The position numbers were made by a program, and so were the translations under genes. The notes under the pieces are model-generated. The model ran no database searches and had not been told where the DNA came from. It worked only from the letters and a program-made list of their open reading frames with translations. From positions 1 through 40,744 of the forward strand of contig JAVBRX010000084.1 in assembly GCA_031547465.1 (NCBI GenBank): 40,744 nucleotides of DNA, written 5' to 3'. This DNA comes from Hohaiivirga sp031547465. GTDB lineage: Bacteria; Pseudomonadota; Alphaproteobacteria; Rhizobiales; Beijerinckiaceae. How positions within the stretch are numbered: position 1 is the stretch's first letter; the number at the start of each line of letters is the position of its first letter. Below are positions 27,917 to 35,433 of this stretch, one piece after another.

Positions 27917-29098
27917 TCAGCGCGCCTTCCCCTCCTGATTGCTGGCATGTCCGACAGTATCGCTGGCGTGCAATTGCAGGTATTTCACCAGAAAGCGATT
28001 CTGTTCCTGGTCGATGGTGATGAACCGTTTCATCGCATCGACGATGCCACCCCACTGATTGGCGAGATTATGATCCGGCGCCGGTGCCTTGTGGCAGGTA
28101 TTGCAGTTTGCCGTATACATTTCAGAACCATATTCCCAGATCGGCGCGAGATCGGAAATCAGGTCTTCCTTCTTGACCCAACCTTCGAGGCTCGCCCTGC
28201 TCCACTGGATACCGGTATCGGGATCGACCTCCGGATCTGACACTTTAACCCTATCGACCATATCGCCTTGCAGTCCGGCTTGGAAGATGCGCTTTCCGCG
28301 CAGGGCATAGATTGCCGGCCTGACATTTTCCTGCTGCCAGCCATCGATCCTGACCTTGATGGCATCGCCAGACCGCTCCAGCACAGTGAGCGACGTGGCT
28401 GGCAGAACCCTGCCACCGCTCTGCGCCAGATCCTTGTCCTGATAGATCAGGATTTCCTTAATCGGATAAAGCAGATTGCCTTTAGCGCCTTCTTTCACGG
28501 CTAACTGCTGCAGTTCCTTGAATCTTTTCTTGTAGCCGCCGCTCAGATCGGGCAGCGTATGGGCAATGCCTTTATGGCAGGAAATACAGGTTTCCCCCTC
28601 CTTGAGGGCGGTGGGATGCATCTTCTGGGCATCTGCATTCTGCTTGTCCACAGCCATCGCTGTGAAGGAATGGCAGGAACGACATTCACGGGAATCTGTC
28701 GCTTCCATATACGCCCAGACACTCGATGCCATCGTCAGACGGTAATCCTCAAACTTCTCCTTGGTGTCGATAATCCCGGTCATGTGTCCCCAGACATCCT
28801 TGCTCGCCTTGACCTTGGCGACGAGTTTCGGCCCCAGTGATTTCGGCACATGGCAATCCGCGCAGGTCGCCTGTACGCCGGACATATTCTGGAAATGGAC
28901 GGTCTTCTGATATTCCTGATAAACGGTATCGTTCATCTCGTGACAGGAAACGCAGAATTCAATGCGGTTCGTGTATTCGAGAAACGTATGAAACCCGCCC
29001 CATAGCGCCAGCCCGGCAATGGCGCCGAAAAGCGCAAGAACGCCACCGCCCCAACGGGTGCTCGGTCTCCAGAATAATCCCCAAATCCGTCTGAACAA
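27917..29098 (-). CDS. dorC: Pentaheme c-type cytochrome TorC/DorC (NapC/NirT family)
   Basis: A membrane-anchored quinol dehydrogenase of 393 residues that passes electrons from the quinol pool to the periplasmic DMSO/TMAO reductase. One membrane helix is at about residues 18-38. Five CxxCH haem motifs are visible: Cys49-His53, Cys79-His83, Cys139-His143, Cys171-His175 (the tetraheme NapC part) and Cys332-His336 in the C-terminal domain. This 4+1 arrangement is diagnostic for TorC/DorC rather than NapC. The start is TTG at 29098 with a strong GGGAGG five bases upstream, so the unusual start codon is well supported. It is first in the dorC-dorD unit and divergent from dorR. Confidence 0.95.
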   Translation of the reverse strand: MFRRIWGLFWRPSTRWGGGVLALFGAIAGLALWGGFHTFLEYTNRIEFCVSCHEMNDTVYQEYQKTVHFQNMSGVQATCADCHVPKSLGPKLVAKVKASKDVWGHMTGIIDTKEKFEDYRLTMASSVWAYMEATDSRECRSCHSFTAMAVDKQNADAQKMHPTALKEGETCISCHKGIAHTLPDLSGGYKKRFKELQQLAVKEGAKGNLLYPIKEILIYQDKDLAQSGGRVLPATSLTVLERSGDAIKVRIDGWQQENVRPAIYALRGKRIFQAGLQGDMVDRVKVSDPEVDPDTGIQWSRASLEGWVKKEDLISDLAPIWEYGSEMYTANCNTCHKAPAPDHNLANQWGGIVDAMKRFITIDQEQNRFLVKYLQLHASDTVGHASNQEGKAR

Positions 29099-29188
29099 CT
29101 AAACCTCCCAGAAGCTGCATCGCAATGGCCGTAAAGTCACGGTATGACAGAAAGTCTCAGGGACGAACGTAAATGGCGTATCAGCAAG

Positions 29189-29198
29189 ACTTAAACAG
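29189..29198. promoter_or_regulatory. Possible TorR/DorR-type box in the dorC-dorR intergenic region
   Basis: ACTTAAACAG matches seven of ten positions of the E. coli TorR box as I recall it (ATATGAACAG). It lies about 90 bases from both divergent gene starts and shares CTT-A/G-AACAG with a motif in front of dorA at 32762-32770. This is a single weak site, and no binding is shown. Confidence 0.3.
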
Positions 29199-29281
29199 AA
29201 TGAAAAAAGATGTTAATGACGGGCATCGCCGGATAAACTCCAAACCGTAACGCACCAAAACTTTCAAGCCATATTTTCAAC

Positions 29282-29995
29282 GTGAACGCACCCCTGTCTC
29301 GCCATATCCTGATCGTCGAAGACGACGCCACCACCCGCATCACGCTGGCGGCTTATCTGCGCCGAGAAGGGTTTACTGTCACAGAAACCGAAAACGGCGA
29401 AGCGATGCGCAAAGCGCTTGCAGCGCCTGCGGCGGTGGATATCATCCTCCTCGATATCATGCTCCCGGATCATGACGGCCTCACCCTGATGCGCAACGTT
29501 AGAGCATCGTCGGATATCGGCATCATCCTGGTATCCGGCAAGGGGGAGGATATCGATCGGATCGTCGGCCTGGAAATGGGCGCGGACGATTACATCACCA
29601 AGCCGTTCAATGCACGTGAACTGCTTGCACGAGTAAAGACGCTCCTACGTCGGCTGGATGCACACGAAAAACGCCAGGATGCATCAACGATCAAGCGTTT
29701 CGGCGGCTGGTCTCTAGATATGGCAAAACGCCGCCTCGTGTCGCCCGGCGACAATCCCGTCAAGCTAACGCGGGCGGAATTCGACCTGCTGGCCGCCCTG
29801 GTCGATAATCCGGGGCGGATCATGTCGCGGGATGCTCTGCTCGACCATGTCAGCCGCCGCGACTGGTCGCCGTTCGACCGCACTATCGACGTTCTGGTCG
29901 GACGCCTGCGCAAAAAGATCGAACCGGACCCCACCAACCCGCAATTCATCCTTACGGAGCACGGAGTCGGCTACACATTCGCCGGAGAAGCATGA
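29282..29995 (+). CDS. dorR: OmpR-family response regulator TorR/DorR
   Basis: The protein has 237 residues. The receiver domain (about 8-120) has the acidic pocket Glu13-Asp14-Asp15, the phosphoacceptor Asp58 in ILLDIMLPD, and Lys107 in YITKPF. The C-terminal winged helix (about 140-235) has DRTIDVLVGRLRKKIE and ends in ILTEHGVGYTFAGEA. The sequence GIILVSGKGEDIDRIVGLEM is close to TorR of E. coli as I remember it. It should activate dorCD and dorA in response to the neighbouring kinase. The start is GTG at 29282 with no obvious ribosome site. It faces the kinase gene tail to tail with 32 bases between the stops. Confidence 0.9.
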   Translation: MNAPLSRHILIVEDDATTRITLAAYLRREGFTVTETENGEAMRKALAAPAAVDIILLDIMLPDHDGLTLMRNVRASSDIGIILVSGKGEDIDRIVGLEMGADDYITKPFNARELLARVKTLLRRLDAHEKRQDASTIKRFGGWSLDMAKRRLVSPGDNPVKLTRAEFDLLAALVDNPGRIMSRDALLDHVSRRDWSPFDRTIDVLVGRLRKKIEPDPTNPQFILTEHGVGYTFAGEA

Positions 29996-30027
29996 GCCGC
30001 TTGTCGCAGGGATAACCACAGCCGGCT

Positions 30028-32508
30028 TCAGGCCAGTTTCAACCCCTGGCAATGTTGGTCGATGGCCGTCAGGGACTCCCGCAGACAATGTACGAGCTGA
30101 TCGGCCCGCTTTTCCAGAACATCCGCCGGCATTTTCGGTACATCGCGCTCCAAATCGTTCGACAATCTGGTCAGTTCGACAAGACCGACATTGCCTGCCG
30201 CTCCCTTGAGCCGATGAACGTTGAAAACGATCCTAGCAATGTCTCCGGCTTGCAACGCCTGTCTAAATTCCATCTCGAACTCACCTGCAGAGGTGCGAAA
30301 CGCCGCCACGATCATGGCAGCCATATCTTCGCCGAGTTCTAGAACGTGATCATTGAGAATACCTGGTTCCAGAAGTTTTCTTGATGAACCGGAGGCAGTT
30401 GATAAAGTGCCCGATTGCGGAAAATTGGCGCAATCGCCAAGATTACCCAATATCCTGTTCAGTTCCTCGGCCCGTAACGGCTTCATTAGAAAACCATCCA
30501 TTCCAGCCGCAAAGCTTTCGGTCTTTGCCTTGGCGTTGCCGTCGGCAGTCAGGGCGATGAGCGGTGTGCGCGCCTTGTGCGGATCGTCTAGCATACGGAT
30601 GGCGCGGGCAATCGAATAACCGTCCATCCCCGGCAGGTGGAGGTCGAGCAGAACCACATCGAAATCAGCCTCACGCATCATCGTCAGCGCATCCTGCCCA
30701 TCTCCCGCCAGCCTGACGTTATGGCCGAGATGTTCCAACAACCCGACACCGACGATCTGATTGACCTCATTGTCCTCGACCATCAGTACCGAGCGCGGTT
30801 TCACCGGCATTTCCGCCTGAACCTGTCTGACAGGATTGCCAGTCTTCGCGGCACCGAACGGCAACCGGAACCAGAACTGACTGCCGCTTTTCTCTCTCCG
30901 TCGTGCGCCTATCTCACCGCCGAGCGCATCAACGATCCGCTTGCAAATCGCCAAGCCCAGACCCGTGCCGCCAAACCGGCGCGAGATCGTTTCATCCCCT
31001 TGAGAAAAAGGCTCGAACAACCGTCCATCCAGATCGGGAGAAATGCCGATGCCGGTATCGACAATTGAAAACTCCAGCGTAATGGGAGCGCTCTGCTGTT
31101 TGCGGATACGCCGCACCGTCAGGTCGATCTCGCCGTGTTCGGTAAATTTGACGGCATTGCCGATCAGATTCATCAGTACATGCCGCACCTTGTCTGCATC
31201 GCCGCGCAACCGGCGCGGTATCGAGGCCGGCAACCCGACATTCAACACCACCCCTTTGCGCAACGCCTGATAGCGCATGATCTTGACGACCTCGTCTATG
31301 ACGGTGCAGAGGTCGAAATCGGCCATGCTGGCCACGACCCCAGCCTCCTCGAATTTCGAATAATCGAGCACTTCGTTCAGCACACCAAGCAGCGTCGAGG
31401 CCGAAGCGTCAATCAGATCAAGATACCGGCGCTGGCCAGGTGTCAGCCCGGTATGGCCGAGGAGATCGGAGGCGCCCAGAATTCCGGCAGCAGGGGTGCG
31501 TAATTCATGGCTCATCGTAGCGAGAAAAGCCGACTTGGCCCTGTCTGCTCGTGCCGCATCGTGCAGCGCTTGCTGGTAATCCGTGATGTCGGTGCAGATC
31601 AGCACCACCCCGGCCATCCTCTCACTGGTATCGATCATCCGTCGCGCCTTGATATGAAACCGACGTTGACCGGTGCGCGTCGGCAGCAGGCAGTTTGGAA
31701 AATCGGCCTCGTTGGCGACGATATCGAGAAACGGCTCGAACAGTTGCTGAACCTCATCAATCTCCTTTTGCCCGTAATAGATCGCTCCGGGGGTATCATA
31801 ATGCGTAAAATACAGGCAGGCACTTCGATTCATGTTTCTGATATGACCGTTCGTATCGGCAAAAATAACGGGGTCTTTGAGACTTTCAAAAATCGTAAGG
31901 TAAATAAGTTTTTGTTCCGTAACCGCCTTATTACGTTGTTGAAGATCAAAAATCTCTGAAAAAAAATTACTATTTGTCCATTCAGCGCTACATCCAAGTT
32001 CAATTTTATCAAAAACCATTATGGTAAAATTATAATATAATTTAAAATTACTATTTTTATAAAATTTTTTAAATATAAGATCCAAGTATGACTGACGATA
32101 ATATTTCAGAAGCGATAAAAATTGGTGCAGGGCAACGCCCCGACTGCGATGTTTGCGTGCTTCCTCGATGCCGTACGCCGTCACTGGATCGCTGGTGTAA
32201 TCGGCATCGGCATTGAGTCCGGAATGATTTACCGCATCGCCCGCAGCTTGGATCAGAACGGCAGACAACCCCACCACCGATTGCCGCCAAGCTTCAAGCA
32301 GCGTCGAACTGTAACGGGTATATCCATATCGTTTGGCATATTGCAGTACTCGCCGCACCAGCCAGTCTTCTTGCGAGGCAATCAACTCCTTGTAAGCGCG
32401 CACCGGCGTCTTCGCGCGCACGACTCCCCCTTTCTGTCGCCGGGTGCCATGCTCCCCCGTTTCTTCAAGTGGCGTCTTCATCCCACTTACGACAAGTCCA
32501 TCAATCAT
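30028..32508 (-). CDS. dorS: Soluble hybrid sensor histidine kinase of the dor/tor locus
   Basis: The protein has 826 residues with no membrane helix or signal peptide. Order: an N-terminal all-helical domain (about 40-195) containing LQYAKRYGYTRYSSTLLEAW and HRSRGVALHQFLSLLKYYRQ, which recalls RsbR-N-like sensor modules; a PAS domain (about 205-312); HisKA with His334 in SHELRTP; HATPase with Asn451, DTGIGI and GTGLGL; a receiver with Asp622 in LLDLHLPG; and a C-terminal HPt with His765 in HRLKG. All phosphorelay residues are intact. The ATG at 32508 is used, with GAGG about eight bases before it; a GTG directly upstream is equivalent. The region coding residues 138-223 is strikingly AT-rich. 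Its partner is inferred to be the neighbouring response regulator. The symbol is by position and role. Confidence 0.85.
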   Translation of the reverse strand: MIDGLVVSGMKTPLEETGEHGTRRQKGGVVRAKTPVRAYKELIASQEDWLVRRVLQYAKRYGYTRYSSTLLEAWRQSVVGLSAVLIQAAGDAVNHSGLNADADYTSDPVTAYGIEEARKHRSRGVALHQFLSLLKYYRQSYLDLIFKKFYKNSNFKLYYNFTIMVFDKIELGCSAEWTNSNFFSEIFDLQQRNKAVTEQKLIYLTIFESLKDPVIFADTNGHIRNMNRSACLYFTHYDTPGAIYYGQKEIDEVQQLFEPFLDIVANEADFPNCLLPTRTGQRRFHIKARRMIDTSERMAGVVLICTDITDYQQALHDAARADRAKSAFLATMSHELRTPAAGILGASDLLGHTGLTPGQRRYLDLIDASASTLLGVLNEVLDYSKFEEAGVVASMADFDLCTVIDEVVKIMRYQALRKGVVLNVGLPASIPRRLRGDADKVRHVLMNLIGNAVKFTEHGEIDLTVRRIRKQQSAPITLEFSIVDTGIGISPDLDGRLFEPFSQGDETISRRFGGTGLGLAICKRIVDALGGEIGARRREKSGSQFWFRLPFGAAKTGNPVRQVQAEMPVKPRSVLMVEDNEVNQIVGVGLLEHLGHNVRLAGDGQDALTMMREADFDVVLLDLHLPGMDGYSIARAIRMLDDPHKARTPLIALTADGNAKAKTESFAAGMDGFLMKPLRAEELNRILGNLGDCANFPQSGTLSTASGSSRKLLEPGILNDHVLELGEDMAAMIVAAFRTSAGEFEMEFRQALQAGDIARIVFNVHRLKGAAGNVGLVELTRLSNDLERDVPKMPADVLEKRADQLVHCLRESLTAIDQHCQGLKLA

Positions 32509-32702
32509 CACTCAGCCTCGAATAATCAAGCTGTTGGATTTTCTGTATATTTTTATCCATCTTCGACGCAACCGCGCATTCCGATGAACGTTGTCATCCA
32601 GCTTACATCGACCGATATCTGATAGACTAGTACCCCCACCGCATCACCTCGTCGCAGGCTTTTTACATCCGGTTCACAAAACGGCTTGAAACTCAGAAAC
32701 CC

Positions 32703-32770
32703 CATTAACAGCCGGGAATTAGTGTTCGGACATCGCCGGGGCGAAGCAAAACAGCGTTCGCCTTGAACAG
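32703..32770. promoter_or_regulatory. AACAG motif cluster upstream of dorA (candidate DorR operators)
   Basis: Three same-strand sites precede dorA: CATTAACAG (32703-32711), GCAAAACAG (32746-32754) and CTTGAACAG (32762-32770); the last two are 16 bases apart. A fourth in opposite orientation, CTGTTGGATT, is at 32531-32540. The core equals the right half of the E. coli TorR box. The closest site nearly abuts the ribosome site of dorA, so the promoter must lie upstream of it or the site acts otherwise. Confidence 0.35.
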
Positions 32771-32788
32771 CCTCTGAGGAGAAAAGAT

Positions 32789-35257
32789 ATGGCAAGATCG
32801 GAAGACAGAAACCTATCGAGACGTCAGGTACTCGAAGGCTCGGTTGCAGCTGGATTGCTGGCGGCGCTCGGTAACGGCGTTCTCGCCAAGGGCGCATTTG
32901 CGCAAACCGCCGCAGCCTCCGACATCCTGTCCGCTTCGCACTGGGGCGTTTTCAAGGCCACGACGGATGGAACCCGCATCGTCAAGATCGCCGCGCATGA
33001 AAAGGATCCCTACCCGAGTCGTTGCCTTCCCGGCGTCATCGACGTGATGTATTCGCCAACCCGCATCAAATACCCGATGGTTCGCGCCGGGTACCTGAAG
33101 GACGGCTACAAGAGCGACCGCACGAAGCGCGGCGCGGAGGAGTTTGTCCGTGTGTCCTGGGATCAGGCAATCGATATCGTGGCGAAGGAGATCGACCGGG
33201 TTCTGACCACTCATGGCGGACAGGCGGTTTTCGCCGGCTCCTACGGCTGGAAAAGCCCCGGCAAGCTGCACAACTGCCGCAGCCTGCTGCAACGCTACCT
33301 GAACCAGCTCGGTAAGGGCTTCGTCTCCCATTCCGGCGACTACTCGACCGGCGCATCGCAGATCATCATGCCGCATGTCGTCGGCAAGCTGGAAGTATAC
33401 GAACAGCAAACCGCCTGGCCGGTCGTCGTTTCCGACACCAATACTCTGGTCTTCTGGGGCGCTGACCCGTTCAACACCAACCAGATCGGCTGGCTCATCC
33501 CCGAGCATGGTGCCTATGAAGGGATGAAGGCTTACAAGGATACCGGCAAGAAAGTCATCGTCATTGATCCGGTGCGCACGGAAACCGTTGATTATTTCAA
33601 CGCGCAATGGGTGCCGATCCGTCCGCAGACCGACAGTGCCGTCATGCTCGGCATGGCGCATACCCTCTACACCGAGAAGCTGCACGACGAAAAATTCCTC
33701 AAGGATTACTGCACCGGCTTCGACCAGTTCCTACCCTACCTCCTGGGCGAGAAAGACAAAACGCCGAAGACAGCCGAATGGGCCTCGGCCATTTCCGAAG
33801 TCCCTGCCGATCTCATCAAGGAACTGGCTCGCTCCTTCGCCAAGAACCGTACCATGCTGGCAAGCGGCTGGTCGATCCAGCGTCAGCATCATGGCGAACA
33901 GGCGCACTGGATGCTGGTGACGCTGGCCTGCATGCTCGGTCAGATCGGCCTGCCCGGCGGCGGGTTCGGCCTGTCCTACCATTATTCGAGCGGCGGCACG
34001 CCCGAGACCGCCTGCCCGGCCCTCTCCGGCATCACCGACGGCTCGAAAGCCGGCGCGCAACCGTGGCTGTCGGAAGCCGGTTCGGCGTCGATCCCACTCG
34101 CCCGCGTCGTCGACATGCTGGAAAACCCCGGCAAGACCATCGACTTCAATGGCAAGAAGATCACCTATCCAGACGTGAAACTGTCCTACTGGGTCGGCGG
34201 TAACCCGTTCGCCCACCATCAGGACCGCAACCGAATGGTCAAGGCGTGGCAGAAACTCGACACCTTCATCGTCCACGACTTCCAGTGGACGCCGACGGCG
34301 CGGATGGCCGACATCGTGCTACCCGTCACCACGTCGTATGAACGCGACGACATCGAACAGCTCGGCGATTACTCTCTGCGCGGCATCGTCGCCATGAAGA
34401 AGATCGTTCCGCCGATGTTCGAAGCTAAATCCGACTACGACATCTTCCGTCTGCTCGCCAAGGCCGCCGGCAAGGAAAAGGAGTTCACGGAAGGCAAAAA
34501 CACAGATCTCGACTGGGTGAAGACCTTCTATGACGATGCTGCGAAGCTCGGCAAGGAAAAGAAGGTGACGATGCCGTCTTTCGACGAGTTCTGGAAGTCA
34601 GGTTATCTTGATTTCCCGGCCACCGAGGAAGGCAAGAAATTTGTACGCTATGGCGACTTCCGCGCCGATCCGGTATTCAGCGCCCTCGGCACCCCCTCGG
34701 GCAAAATAGAAATCTACTCGAAGAATATCGAGAAGATGGCCTATGATGATTGCCCGCCCCATCCGACCTGGATGGAGCCGTTGGAATGGCTCGGCGGCGC
34801 AACGGCCAAAACCTATCCGTTGCACGTCGTCACCAAGCACCCGCGCTATCGCCTGCATTCGCAGTTGTGTGGCACGATCCTACGCAAGGAATATGCTGTG
34901 AAGGAACGCGCCCCGCTGCTGATCAACCCGAAGGACGCCGAAGCCCGCGGCATCAAGGACGGCGATATTGTCCGGCTATTCAATGATCGTGGACAGATCC
35001 TCGCCGGTGCGGTCGTCACCGACAAGGTGCGGGCCAACTGCGTAGTGTGCGAGGAAGGCAACTGGTACGATCCGGCTGATCCGGCAAAACCGGGCAGTAT
35101 CTGCAAGTTCGGCGATCCGAACGTGCTGACGCCCGACATCGGCACATCGAAACTCGCGCAAGGCAATTGCGGCCATACCGTCATCGCCCAGGTCGAGAAA
35201 TATGCCGGCGAAGCCCCGGCCCTTACAGTGTTCGTTGAACCGAAAATGAAAGCCTGA
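32789..35257 (+). CDS. dorA: Periplasmic DMSO/TMAO reductase, molybdopterin enzyme (DorA/TorA)
   Basis: This terminal reductase of 822 residues carries bis-MGD molybdenum and reduces DMSO or TMAO with electrons from DorC. The Tat signal contains SRRQVLEG (10-17) and ends at AFA (36-38). The molybdenum ligand is Ser186 in SGDYSTGAS. GSYGWKSPG has Tyr152 and Trp154, equivalent to Tyr114 and Trp116 of the Rhodobacter DMSO reductase; Tyr114 is reported absent from E. coli TorA, so this enzyme is of DorA type. Further conserved segments are YEQQTAWPVVV, GWSIQRQHHGEQAHWM, GNPFAHHQDRNRM and SKLAQGNCG. It starts at an ATG with a strong GAGGAG site. It forms its own transcription unit, away from dorC and dorD. 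Substrate preference between DMSO and TMAO needs assay. Confidence 0.95.
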   Translation: MARSEDRNLSRRQVLEGSVAAGLLAALGNGVLAKGAFAQTAAASDILSASHWGVFKATTDGTRIVKIAAHEKDPYPSRCLPGVIDVMYSPTRIKYPMVRAGYLKDGYKSDRTKRGAEEFVRVSWDQAIDIVAKEIDRVLTTHGGQAVFAGSYGWKSPGKLHNCRSLLQRYLNQLGKGFVSHSGDYSTGASQIIMPHVVGKLEVYEQQTAWPVVVSDTNTLVFWGADPFNTNQIGWLIPEHGAYEGMKAYKDTGKKVIVIDPVRTETVDYFNAQWVPIRPQTDSAVMLGMAHTLYTEKLHDEKFLKDYCTGFDQFLPYLLGEKDKTPKTAEWASAISEVPADLIKELARSFAKNRTMLASGWSIQRQHHGEQAHWMLVTLACMLGQIGLPGGGFGLSYHYSSGGTPETACPALSGITDGSKAGAQPWLSEAGSASIPLARVVDMLENPGKTIDFNGKKITYPDVKLSYWVGGNPFAHHQDRNRMVKAWQKLDTFIVHDFQWTPTARMADIVLPVTTSYERDDIEQLGDYSLRGIVAMKKIVPPMFEAKSDYDIFRLLAKAAGKEKEFTEGKNTDLDWVKTFYDDAAKLGKEKKVTMPSFDEFWKSGYLDFPATEEGKKFVRYGDFRADPVFSALGTPSGKIEIYSKNIEKMAYDDCPPHPTWMEPLEWLGGATAKTYPLHVVTKHPRYRLHSQLCGTILRKEYAVKERAPLLINPKDAEARGIKDGDIVRLFNDRGQILAGAVVTDKVRANCVVCEEGNWYDPADPAKPGSICKFGDPNVLTPDIGTSKLAQGNCGHTVIAQVEKYAGEAPALTVFVEPKMKA

Positions 35258-35269
35258 CAACTCCCCCTG

Positions 35270-35304
35270 GAGCGTTTTCCGCCCTGTTGGATCGGGAAAC
35301 GCTC
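35270..35304. repeat. Short palindromic repeat after dorA
   Basis: GAGCGTTTTCC (35270-35280) and GGAAACGCTC (35295-35304) form an imperfect hairpin sharing the GAGCGTTTT...AAACGCTC ends with the repeat at 19812-19851. It lies 12 bases after the dorA stop and could act as a transcript-end stabiliser. It is a second copy of the same repeat family in the window. Confidence 0.7.
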
Positions 35305-35343
35305 TGAACAGACGATAAGCTACAGAATATAACAATCCGATCG

Positions 35344-35376
35344 GATAAAAGGGCGCGGAAACCGCGCCCTTTTATC
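35344..35376. terminator. Bidirectional terminator between dorA and the AsmA-like gene
   Basis: A perfect 15-base stem: GATAAAAGGGCGCGG at 35344-35358 pairs with CCGCGCCCTTTTATC at 35362-35376 around an AAA loop. The A and T runs at the stem bases allow termination in both directions, serving convergent genes. Confidence 0.88.
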
Positions 35377-35433
35377 ATGTTTGTCGCACATGATCCGAAA
35401 CGTTGCGATCAACAAGCCGGATACGTTTACGAA

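Noticed and set aside
27173..35257. Calling the locus an E. coli-type torSTRCAD system
   Set aside because: No torT homologue is present, the kinase lacks a periplasmic domain, and the reductase keeps the Tyr/Trp pair of DorA-type enzymes, so the dor naming fits better.
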